DNA from: Streptomycetaceae bacterium
GTDB lineage: Bacteria > Actinomycetota > Actinomycetes > Nanopelagicales > Nanopelagicaceae
Assembly (NCBI GenBank): GCA_027490415.1
Contig: JAIXYD010000086.1
Coordinates: 1-14,908, forward strand
DNA: 14,908 nt
Reading direction: 5' to 3'
Shown: one piece after another, positions 1 through 6,882 of the stretch
How the letters are laid out: every line of letters starts with the position of its first letter
Position numbering within the stretch: position 1 is the first letter of the stretch
The notes under the pieces: model-generated
What the model saw: the letters and a program-made list of their open reading frames with translations, nothing else
The model's database searches: none
Told to the model about the DNA's origin: nothing
Position numbers and translations under genes: made by a program

Positions 1-12
1 AGACCTTATTGC

Positions 13-837
13 TTATTTGGCAATCTTGCAGAAATCTTCAATGGTCAAAGCTTCCCCGCGCAAGGTGCCATCGATTCCCACTGATGCAAGGTGCGCCTCA
101 GCGGCGGCAGAACTTCCGTAGAGAGATGAAAGGGTCGAGCGGAGCATTTTTCTGCGTTGGGCAAAGGCGAGATCAATGATGGAGAAGACTTTCTTGCGCA
201 GTACTTCATCGCCAAGTGGAGCATGGCGGGTAAACCCAACAAGTTTGGAATCAACATTTGGAGCTGGCCAAAAAATAGATCGAGAGACTGATCCCGCTCC
301 CGATACATCAGCCCACCACGCAGCTTTTACGCTCGGTATTCCGTACTCCTTGCTATTTGGTTTTGCAGCAAGACGATCTGCCACCTCCGCCTGAACCATG
401 ACAACGCCGGTGCGAAGCGTGGGAAAGAATTCGAGCAGATGGAGAAAAACTGGAACAGATACGTTGTAGGGCAAGTTTGCAACAAGAACTGTTGGCGCAA
501 CATCAAGAGTGCGAATTACTAGCGCATCGCTATTGATCACAGTCAACTTCTCTGCGCGATCACTGTGATTTGCTGCAGTGATAGGCAACTGAGTCGCAAG
601 TCTTTGATCTATCTCAATCGCAACAACAGAAGATGCTTCTTCAAGGAGTGCCAAGGTGAGGGATCCAAGTCCTGGCCCAATTTCAAGTGCAACATCATCT
701 GATTTCACATCTGCAACCCGCACAATTTTGCGACAGACATTTGCATCAATGACAAAGTTCTGTCCCAGTGATTTAGATGGTTTAAGATCAAGGAGAGCGG
801 CAAGCTCTCTAATCTCTGCCGCACCTAAAAGCGTCAC
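13..837 (-). CDS. rsmA: 16S rRNA dimethyladenosine transferase RsmA/KsgA
   Basis: This enzyme uses S-adenosylmethionine (SAM) to dimethylate two adjacent adenines near the 3' end of 16S rRNA, a late step in 30S assembly. The 274-aa protein has the family's normal length. Visible motifs are GQNF (residues 25-28), the SAM-binding EIGPGLGSLT (52-61), the acidic EID (75-77), SDA (103-105) and the catalytic NLPYN (121-125). A basic C-terminal domain contains FAQRRKMLR. The start is GTG at 835-837 and overlaps the tatD stop as GTGA, which implies translational coupling. It is the last visible gene of the rsmI-metG-tatD-ksgA operon. In many actinobacteria ispE follows, but it would lie off the left edge. 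Identification is secure from motifs and neighbours. Confidence 0.96.
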   Translation of the reverse strand: MTLLGAAEIRELAALLDLKPSKSLGQNFVIDANVCRKIVRVADVKSDDVALEIGPGLGSLTLALLEEASSVVAIEIDQRLATQLPITAANHSDRAEKLTVINSDALVIRTLDVAPTVLVANLPYNVSVPVFLHLLEFFPTLRTGVVMVQAEVADRLAAKPNSKEYGIPSVKAAWWADVSGAGSVSRSIFWPAPNVDSKLVGFTRHAPLGDEVLRKKVFSIIDLAFAQRRKMLRSTLSSLYGSSAAAEAHLASVGIDGTLRGEALTIEDFCKIAK

Positions 838-1706
838 AGGGTGGACCCCGCAGCAAATGAGCCGAAGATTCGTTCAGCGTTACGAGAGAGAGCCGTAGCA
901 AATTCGGCGACATCTGCGTTGCGTTCTGTAGCCATGGCACGCACGATCGTTGCAATCTGCGCTGGTGAGTTAAGCGATCCTCGGTGCGGCATTGGCGCTA
1001 AGAAAGGTGCATCAGTTTCGACCAAGATTTGATCTATTGGCGTGATGGCTAGCGCTTCGCGCAACTGTGGCGCATTTTTAAATGTCACAGTTCCGGCAAA
1101 TGAAAGAACATAACCGCGTTCAATACATTTCTTTGCCATCTCTACATCCCCTGAAAAACAGTGAAAGACAGTCTTCTCTGGCGCTCCGACCTCGGCTAAA
1201 ACAGCCAGCACATCATCATGGGAATCACGATCGTGGATGACGAGCGCTTTCTTAGTTCGCTTTGCTAAATCAATATGCCACTTAAAGGATTCTTGCTGAC
1301 GTGCTCGCAGTTCTGGTGGAGTGCGAAAATAATCAAGGCCAGTCTCACCGATTGCACGTACTCTCGGTTGCTGGGCAAGTGCTTCGATAATTGCCCAGTC
1401 AGCTTCGAGATCGTCAACAACTGGAGCTTCGTTTGGGTGAAGTGCAACAGCTGCAAGAACTTGTCCATCATAGAGCGCGGCTAAATTTGCTCCCCATTGT
1501 GACTGCTCGGCTGAATATCCCACTTGCACAATTCGATCAATTCCTGCCGCTGCTGCGTCAACGATTACCTGTCGAACTTCTGGTGAATCGAAATCTGCAT
1601 TTGCCACGATCTCGATATGTGCATGAGCATCAACGCAGGGAACCGGTAACGGCTCTGGGGCCGGTGCGAGTTGACGATCGATATCGCGATTGTGGCGATC
1701 TGCCAT
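834..1706 (-). CDS. tatD: TatD-family metal-dependent DNase/hydrolase
   Basis: This is a TIM-barrel amidohydrolase-superfamily protein. Family members are 3'-5' exonucleases or other metal-dependent hydrolases, and the cellular substrate is not certain. The 290-aa protein keeps the metal ligands: D-A-H-A-H (H28, H30), GETGLDY (E121), VIHDRDS (H158), FHCFSG (H182) and VETDAPFL (D232). The first 20 residues are a Pro-rich extension before the barrel, and they seem genuine because the ATG at 1704-1706 lies 8 bases after the metG stop. The stop overlaps the GTG start of rsmA. The tatD-ksgA pairing is conserved in actinobacteria, but rpfB, which commonly sits between them, is missing here. Confidence 0.94.
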   Translation of the reverse strand: MADRHNRDIDRQLAPAPEPLPVPCVDAHAHIEIVANADFDSPEVRQVIVDAAAAGIDRIVQVGYSAEQSQWGANLAALYDGQVLAAVALHPNEAPVVDDLEADWAIIEALAQQPRVRAIGETGLDYFRTPPELRARQQESFKWHIDLAKRTKKALVIHDRDSHDDVLAVLAEVGAPEKTVFHCFSGDVEMAKKCIERGYVLSFAGTVTFKNAPQLREALAITPIDQILVETDAPFLAPMPHRGSLNSPAQIATIVRAMATERNADVAEFATALSRNAERIFGSFAAGSTL

Positions 1707-1714
1707 AGGGAGAT

Positions 1715-3286
1715 TTACTCTTTAATCTCAAGACGTGGAAAGAGCACAGGTGTCTTGGTGACAATCGCACCTTGTGGCAACTGTCCCCATGTAGCAATCT
1801 GACTTAACTTCTGATCCCCAATCGCACCAAGTGAACTCTGCGCACCGAGTGATTGCCACAAAATCTCTGTCGTTGCAGGCATCACTGGATGTAACAAAAC
1901 CGCTAACGCACGTAGTGACTCTGCGGTGTTATAGAGAACTTCTTCAAGTTCTACTTTATTAGCAGGATCTTTCGCAAGAATCCATGGCTCTTTCTCAGTG
2001 ACGTAGCCGTTGACCTTTTTACAAAAGTCCATCGCGGCAACAATTCCACCCTGGAAATCAAGAGCGACCATCGCTTTATCAGCCTTATCAACTGTTGTTT
2101 CGAGTGCTTGCGCTAGAACGTCATCACGATGAGGCGCTGGAATCAGCCCACCACAGTACTTTTCAATCATCGCAGCAAGGCGTGAAGCAAGGTTTCCAAA
2201 GTCGTTTGCGAGCTCTGATGTATATCGAGCGCTCATATCTTCCCAAGAGAAAGATCCATCGCTACCAAATGGAATTGCGCGCAAGAAGTAATATCTAAAT
2301 GCATCTACGCCGAAGTGATCGGTAATGTCCGATGGTGCAATACCGGTGAGCTTTGACTTACTCATCTTCTCGCCACCGACCAATAACCAACCATGTGCAA
2401 AGACTTTACGCGGAATATCCAAGCCGGCAGCCATCAACATCGCTGGCCAAATCACTGCATGGAATCGCAGAATATCTTTTCCAACTAAGTGAACATCTGC
2501 TGGCCAAGTCTGCGCAAATTTCTTGCCACCCTCAGAATTCGGATCATCGGTTAAGCCGACTGCAGTTGCATAGTTAAGAAGGGCGTCAAACCAAACATAA
2601 ACAACTTGATCGGTATCCCACGGGACCGGAATACCCCAATCAAATGTTGAGCGGCTAATTGATAAATCAGAGACGCCACCTTCAAGAAATGAAATCACTT
2701 CATTACGAGCGCTCTCCGGTTGACAAGCTTCAGGATTATTTTTGTAGTGATCTAGCAGCGCTTGTGTGAATGCCGAGAGCTTAAAGAACCAGTTGTTTTC
2801 ATTTACGAGTTCAACTGGCTTGCTATGGATTGGACAGAGTTTTTCACCATCAGCATCGATGAGATCGCCAGGCAACTTAAATTCTTCACAGCCAACACAA
2901 TATGGACCTTCATATTTTCCAGCATAAATATGGCCAGAATCTTTTAGAGATTGCAAGAACTTCTGCACTCGCTCGGTATGACGCGGTTCAGTGGTACGAA
3001 TAAAGTCATCGTTAGCAATATTGAGCGCGCTCCAATTTGGCTTCCACGCATCTGCAACAAGGCGGTCGACCCATGCCTGCGGTGCAACGTTGTTCTGCTC
3101 AGCAGTGCGCATCACCTTCTGGCCGTGCTCGTCAGTACCCGTAAGAAACCAGACTGACTCTCCGCGCTGGCGATGCCAACGGGTAAGAACATCTCCGGCG
3201 ACAGTTGTGTATGCGTGCCCGATATGAGGGGCATCGTTGACGTAATAAATCGGCGTCGTCAGATAGAAGGATTTCACGGGCGCCAT
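1715..3286 (-). CDS. metG: Methionyl-tRNA synthetase
   Basis: This is a class I cytosolic aminoacyl-tRNA synthetase that charges initiator and elongator tRNA-Met. I start it at the ATG at 3284-3286, giving 523 aa that begin MAPVKSFYLTTPIYY. The open frame continues to 3466, but that extension lies wholly within rsmI and precedes the conserved N-terminus, so it is rejected. HIGH is at residues 21-24 and KMSKS at 307-311. A single zinc knuckle of three Cys and one His (C130, C133, C151, H154) resembles the Thermus-type MetRS. WPADVHLVGKDILRFH and FDALLNY are other family blocks, followed by a helical anticodon-binding domain. There is no C-terminal tRNA-binding (EMAP-like) appendix. It begins 4 bases after the rsmI stop. 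Confidence 0.96.
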   Translation of the reverse strand: MAPVKSFYLTTPIYYVNDAPHIGHAYTTVAGDVLTRWHRQRGESVWFLTGTDEHGQKVMRTAEQNNVAPQAWVDRLVADAWKPNWSALNIANDDFIRTTEPRHTERVQKFLQSLKDSGHIYAGKYEGPYCVGCEEFKLPGDLIDADGEKLCPIHSKPVELVNENNWFFKLSAFTQALLDHYKNNPEACQPESARNEVISFLEGGVSDLSISRSTFDWGIPVPWDTDQVVYVWFDALLNYATAVGLTDDPNSEGGKKFAQTWPADVHLVGKDILRFHAVIWPAMLMAAGLDIPRKVFAHGWLLVGGEKMSKSKLTGIAPSDITDHFGVDAFRYYFLRAIPFGSDGSFSWEDMSARYTSELANDFGNLASRLAAMIEKYCGGLIPAPHRDDVLAQALETTVDKADKAMVALDFQGGIVAAMDFCKKVNGYVTEKEPWILAKDPANKVELEEVLYNTAESLRALAVLLHPVMPATTEILWQSLGAQSSLGAIGDQKLSQIATWGQLPQGAIVTKTPVLFPRLEIKE

Positions 3287-3290
3287 CTTA

Positions 3291-4127
3291 TTACGACTTA
3301 CTCGCATCAACGACTGCTGCGTAAACGACCTTCTTTGGCAGATCAAATTCTTTAGCGACTGTGGCGATCGCATCCTTGCGATCCATCCCAGCAGACTCAA
3401 ATTCGCGTACTCGATTGACCATTTCTTCAGCTGTCTTTGCAGCAGATCCGACAGGAACTCCAGCAATCACCATTGTGATTTCACCAAGAATTTCTTTCGA
3501 TGTTGACCATGCGAGTAACTCACTCAAAGTGCCACGAACCGTCTCTTCGTAGGTCTTGGTCATTTCGCGACAAATCGCAGCGCGGCGATCTTCGCCGAAT
3601 ATCTCGAGAGCATCAGAGAGGCATTCAGTAATCCGATGTGGTGCTTCGAAGAAAATCATGGTTCGCTCTTCAAAGCGCAGCGATTCCAGATGTGCCTGTC
3701 GTGCACCAGCACTTCGTGAAAGAAAACCTTCAAAGGTGAATCGATCCGTTGCAAGGCCAGATAAAGCAAGCGCCATTGTTGGAGCACTTGGTCCAGGGAT
3801 AACAACGATGGGAATGTTCAACGCGATTGCATCTCGAGTGAGTCGGAATCCAGGATCACTAATTGTTGGCATACCCGCATCCGATACAACCAACACACGC
3901 TTTCCGGCTTGCAGTAATGCAAGAACTTCTTGCGTACGAGCAGTTTCGTTTCCGTCGAAGAATGAAATGATTTTCGCTGTGAAGGTAACGCCTAGATCAG
4001 AGGCCAGGCGATGGAAACGACGAGAATCTTCGGCAGCAATTATTTCAGCGCTTTCGATAGCAGCTTTCAGGCGCGGGCTTGCATCTCCAGGATTTCCGAG
4101 GGGAGTTGCTGCAAGAGTTAAGGTCAC
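3291..4127 (-). CDS. rsmI: 16S rRNA 2'-O-ribose C1402 methyltransferase RsmI
   Basis: RsmI is a tetrapyrrole-methylase-fold enzyme that 2'-O-methylates C1402 of 16S rRNA in the decoding centre. The 278-aa protein shows TPLGNPGD (residues 8-15), AEDSR (32-36), SDAGMPTISDPG (82-93), PGPSA (111-115), EAPHR (161-165) and CREMTKTYEE (about 186-195), all expected RsmI signatures. The start is GTG at 4125-4127, preceded on its own strand by a GAGAAG stretch about 8 bases upstream that can act as a ribosome-binding site. It heads the four-gene operon and is divergent from the mannosyltransferase gene, an arrangement I recall from mycobacteria. The C-terminal helical region (about 230-278) is typical of the family. 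Confidence 0.95.
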   Translation of the reverse strand: MTLTLAATPLGNPGDASPRLKAAIESAEIIAAEDSRRFHRLASDLGVTFTAKIISFFDGNETARTQEVLALLQAGKRVLVVSDAGMPTISDPGFRLTRDAIALNIPIVVIPGPSAPTMALALSGLATDRFTFEGFLSRSAGARQAHLESLRFEERTMIFFEAPHRITECLSDALEIFGEDRRAAICREMTKTYEETVRGTLSELLAWSTSKEILGEITMVIAGVPVGSAAKTAEEMVNRVREFESAGMDRKDAIATVAKEFDLPKKVVYAAVVDASKS

Positions 4128-4153
4128 AGCGCTATCTTCTCAGGAATTACTCC

Positions 4154-4159
4154 ACTTTA
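4154..4159 (-). promoter_or_regulatory. Possible -10 element for the rsmI-metG-tatD-ksgA operon
   Basis: On the minus strand these bases read TAAAGT, matching the TAnnnT pattern of primary-sigma -10 elements. A transcript starting about 7 bases downstream would have a leader of roughly 20 bases carrying the GAGAAG ribosome-binding site. No convincing -35 box is visible at the right distance, so this is tentative. Confidence 0.3.
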
Positions 4160-4173
4160 CTTACAGATGCGCA

Positions 4174-4179
4174 TACCCT
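4174..4179 (+). promoter_or_regulatory. Probable -10 element for a leaderless PMT transcript
   Basis: TACCCT lies exactly 7 bases before the ATG at 4187, which would place transcription initiation at or next to the start codon. No Shine-Dalgarno sequence is present before that ATG. The same hexamer sits 6 bases before purU in this window, which supports the reading. No -35 consensus is visible. Confidence 0.42.
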
Positions 4180-4186
4180 TGCACTT

Positions 4187-5452
4187 ATGACCTACTTGGG
4201 AATCTATGCGATTGCCGCAATTGGATTTCTCCTGCGCATCATCAATCTGGGGCTTCCCAAGGGATTGATCTTCGATGAGGTCTATTACGTTGATGGTGCC
4301 AGAGATTTATTAGCTTACGGCGTCGAGGTTGATGGCAGCCAAGCCGAATTTATTGTTCATCCGCCGGTAGGTAAATGGCTAATTGCTGCGGGTATTCAGA
4401 TATTTGGCAACGATGAATTCGGTTGGAGAATTTCGACAGCAATAGCAGGGGTTATATCGATCATTCTCATCGGACTGATCGCACAACGACTCTTTAGATC
4501 GCGTTTTCTTACTCTCTTGGCAACTTTTCTTGCAACGGTAGATGGATTAGCGCTTGTCCATTCGCGTACATCGCTTCTTGATAACTTTCTGACCACTTTT
4601 ATTCTTGCTGCAACTTATTTCTTCATTCGGAAGAATTATCTTGCGACCGCTGTTTTCCTTGGTTTTGCTCTGGGCACTAAATGGAGTGCGGCTTACTTCA
4701 TCGCAATCTTTGGATGCATCGCACTTTACCGTGCGTTTACTCACCATACTGGACGAGATTTAATCAAACCGACTCTGTCACGAATTGCAATCTTTGGATT
4801 TGTTCCTGTTGCAATTTATGTAACCTCATGGGCTGGCTGGTTTATCTCAGATCGCGGCTGGGGTAGAGATCATTCAACAAATCCGATTGCATCATTTATT
4901 TACTATCACCAGCAGATGCTTGGCTTCCACACTGGTTTAAGTGAGAAGCACACATATCAGGCGCATCCGTGGACGTGGCTTATTCAATCTCGTCCGACTT
5001 CGTTTTTCTATCAATCACCGAAAACATGTGGTGCTGATTCCTGCTCTCAAGAAGTGCTCGCGATGGGAACACCGTTTCTTTGGTGGGCTGGAGCTATCGC
5101 AGTCTTTGTTGTTGCGGGATTTTGGATTAAATCAATCATAAAAAGAAGAATGGAGCCAGCTGCAACAATCATTGTGGTTGGTATGGCTGCTGGATATTTG
5201 CCTTGGTTTGCTTTTCAAGATCGAACAGTATTTTCTTTCTATTCAATCATTTTTCAACCGTTTTTAATCTTTGCCATTGTTTACTGCGCCCGTTGGTTTA
5301 TTTCACAGAACCAAAGATGGGGCACTATCGGTAGCGCTACATTTGCGCTCTTAGTTTTCTTTAACTTTCTCTATTTTCTCCCGGTCTTTGTGGGAGATGT
5401 CATTACATACGATGCATGGTTTGCTCGTATGTGGCTTCCGAGCTGGATCTAA
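4187..5452 (+). CDS. pmt: Polyprenyl-phosphate-mannose protein O-mannosyltransferase (PMT family, GT39)
   Basis: This multi-pass membrane enzyme transfers mannose from polyprenyl-phosphate-mannose to Ser/Thr of exported proteins. I start at the ATG at 4187-4189 (421 aa). The frame is open back to an ATG at 4079, but that overlaps rsmI and gives a non-membrane leader. The N-terminus reads RIINLGLPKGLIFDEVYY, containing the catalytic-loop Asp-Glu (D30, E31), followed by HPPVGKW (from H58), VHSRTSLLDNF (124-134), GTKWSA, HPWTW and the C-terminal RMWLPSWI typical of the family. Around ten hydrophobic segments are visible. It is shorter than the roughly 520-aa mycobacterial enzyme I remember, but both ends are conserved, so it is compact and not truncated. 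It is divergent from rsmI and convergent with glpR. Confidence 0.9.
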   Translation: MTYLGIYAIAAIGFLLRIINLGLPKGLIFDEVYYVDGARDLLAYGVEVDGSQAEFIVHPPVGKWLIAAGIQIFGNDEFGWRISTAIAGVISIILIGLIAQRLFRSRFLTLLATFLATVDGLALVHSRTSLLDNFLTTFILAATYFFIRKNYLATAVFLGFALGTKWSAAYFIAIFGCIALYRAFTHHTGRDLIKPTLSRIAIFGFVPVAIYVTSWAGWFISDRGWGRDHSTNPIASFIYYHQQMLGFHTGLSEKHTYQAHPWTWLIQSRPTSFFYQSPKTCGADSCSQEVLAMGTPFLWWAGAIAVFVVAGFWIKSIIKRRMEPAATIIVVGMAAGYLPWFAFQDRTVFSFYSIIFQPFLIFAIVYCARWFISQNQRWGTIGSATFALLVFFNFLYFLPVFVGDVITYDAWFARMWLPSWI

Positions 5453-5458
5453 GACAAG

Positions 5459-6211
5459 TTACTGATTTGAAGCGCGATTTTCACGAAGTCGCGTGACAGC
5501 TTCTTCTGCTAACTGCTGATCAAAGATTTCATCTCTCGATGGCGCGGCTGCAGCTAGAGCTTCGCGCTCAAGACGCTCTTGCTCTTCGCTCCACTTGCCT
5601 GGCTCAGTTAAATCAATAACTCGGCGAGAAGGAACAGCTTTAGCTGCAGTCACATATGTAGGAACAGGAACGCTCTGTGGATCCCATTCGCTTGCTGCCT
5701 TCTGACTTCCCTTAGGCAAAATAGTCACGCCAGAAATCTCACGCTCTGACAGCGGAATCCAATGTTCTGTTGTTGTCTTTGGTGAGACAACGTCGACAAG
5801 ATTTGTTGGAGAGATGCCCGCATTTGTGCGATGTAGCTCGTCACGACGGCGCTTAGCAATTTTCTCCGCGTTAGTTTCATGTCGCACATGTGCAAGATAG
5901 AAAATGAATCCTGCGACCGGTAACAAGATGAGTGTGTAAGTAACTGTTTGCATAACTGCACCTACCAATGTCAATACAAATGATGTGAGAATGAGAGAGA
6001 AGAAAAGTCTTCTTCGAGTTAGCTTAAGTTGATGTGCCCGTAATCGATCAACTTCAGAAAGCGGACTTGCACTTCCTGATACGACTTCGAGTGCGCTGCG
6101 ATAACGCTGAGCGCTCTTTCCGGTGAATTCATTTCTACTGTGTATCCATCGTGGCAGAAAATAGGCAACCCACATGCCAATAATTGCCAGGTAGATGATT
6201 CCAGAAGCCAT
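5459..6211 (-). CDS. glpR: Divisome membrane protein SepX/GlpR
   Basis: This small membrane protein has a first transmembrane helix at residues 3-19 ending in the FLPRW motif. A cytoplasmic linker follows (20-66), then a helical hairpin (about 69-89 and 91-108), then a basic KIAKRRR stretch and a long soluble tail. The tail contains WDPQSVPVPTYVTA (176-189) and DLTEPGKW (200-207), which I recognise as the conserved tail block of actinobacterial SepX/GlpR. It ends in a charged, probably helical segment (208-247). Known homologues are membrane partners of the gephyrin-like protein Glp in corynebacteria and a division protein in Streptomyces. Its gene lies in the cluster that encodes Glp. A 66-base gap after rimJ, holding a palindrome, suggests it may also have its own promoter. 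Confidence 0.85.
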   Translation of the reverse strand: MASGIIYLAIIGMWVAYFLPRWIHSRNEFTGKSAQRYRSALEVVSGSASPLSEVDRLRAHQLKLTRRRLFFSLILTSFVLTLVGAVMQTVTYTLILLPVAGFIFYLAHVRHETNAEKIAKRRRDELHRTNAGISPTNLVDVVSPKTTTEHWIPLSEREISGVTILPKGSQKAASEWDPQSVPVPTYVTAAKAVPSRRVIDLTEPGKWSEEQERLEREALAAAAPSRDEIFDQQLAEEAVTRLRENRASNQ

Positions 6212-6220
6212 GATGATCCA

Positions 6221-6239
6221 AGATTAAGGGGTCACCCCT
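6221..6239 (-). promoter_or_regulatory. Operator-like palindrome abutting a putative glpR -10 element
   Basis: Bases 6227-6239 form an odd-length inverted repeat: six-base arms AGGGGT and ACCCCT around a single central base. Directly next to it on the minus strand, 6221-6226 reads TAATCT, a -10-like hexamer 9 bases before the glpR ATG. A palindrome in the promoter spacer could be a regulator site. It lacks a T-tract, so it is not a terminator. By chance a few such repeats are expected in a window this long; the position is what makes it notable. Confidence 0.35.
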
Positions 6240-6277
6240 AAACATCTGTGGATTTGCGCCTTACCTCACTGCACTTT

Positions 6278-6877
6278 TTATTCGACTGTTGGGTTCTCTT
6301 TTACATAGCTGACATGGTCTCGCCACTGTCCATCAATGTGTAAATAGCGTGCGCGAGTACCTTCAAAAACATAGCCGGCCTTCTCAGCTACTCTGCATGA
6401 AGGTGCATTTTCGGGGCGAATGTTGATCTCGATTCGATGTAATCCAAGTTGATCGAATCCATAGCGCGTGAGAATTTCTACCGCCCTTGTCGTATAACCG
6501 CGGTTAGCAAATTCTTGATCGATCCAGTACCCAATGTGGCCACCGCGTAGAGCACCGTAAATGACGCCGCCAAGTGTGATCTGTCCAACGAGATTAGGGC
6601 CTTTCCAGATCACAAAAGAGAACGAGCGGCCATGTCTGGCCTCACGATTAAAGGTCGCGACCATAGAAAAAAATGATGGAAGTTGAGGCACCTCAGCGCT
6701 AGGTCCGACCGTCACGGTAGGCAGAGTCGCTTCCCACTGCTGTAACCATTCGCGATTATTTCTGCGCACGCGATTCCACTTCATCCGATCACGCAGGCGA
6801 AGCGGGCGAAGTTCTAGCTCTCCATCGCTAAGGAGAATCGGCCAAGGACGAGAATGAGGTGAACGGTGCAAAGCCAT
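6278..6877 (-). CDS. rimJ: GNAT-family N-acetyltransferase, RimJ-like
   Basis: This 199-aa protein is a Gcn5-related acetyltransferase of the RimJ/RimL type, which acetylates protein N-termini or small amines with acetyl-CoA. The real substrate is unknown. The N-terminal RPLRLRDRMKW (24-34) is the usual family opening. The acetyl-CoA-binding core is GHIGYWIDQEFANRGYTTRAV (about 113-133), followed by GLHRIEINIRPENAPSCRVAEKAGY (145-169), a classic RimJ block. The ATG at 6875-6877 lies 5 bases after the glp stop, so it is almost certainly cotranscribed with glp. The order glp-rimJ-glpR is conserved in actinobacteria including M. tuberculosis (recalled), which suggests but does not prove a link to the division proteins. 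Confidence 0.9.
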   Translation of the reverse strand: MALHRSPHSRPWPILLSDGELELRPLRLRDRMKWNRVRRNNREWLQQWEATLPTVTVGPSAEVPQLPSFFSMVATFNREARHGRSFSFVIWKGPNLVGQITLGGVIYGALRGGHIGYWIDQEFANRGYTTRAVEILTRYGFDQLGLHRIEINIRPENAPSCRVAEKAGYVFEGTRARYLHIDGQWRDHVSYVKENPTVE

Positions 6878-6882
6878 GGCAA

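Noticed and set aside
1391..1708. 105-codon plus-strand frame opposite tatD
   Set aside because: It overlaps the conserved tatD N-terminal half and its product is low-complexity with no motif.
3287..3466. N-terminal extension of metG to an ATG at 3466
   Set aside because: It lies entirely in the rsmI coding region, precedes the conserved SFYLTTPIYY start and adds sequence unlike any MetRS; the ATG at 3286 fits the operon spacing.
3556..4278. 240-codon plus-strand open frame antisense to rsmI
   Set aside because: The protein is Arg/Ser-rich with no recognisable domain and overlaps a secure rsmI gene; it is a codon-bias shadow.
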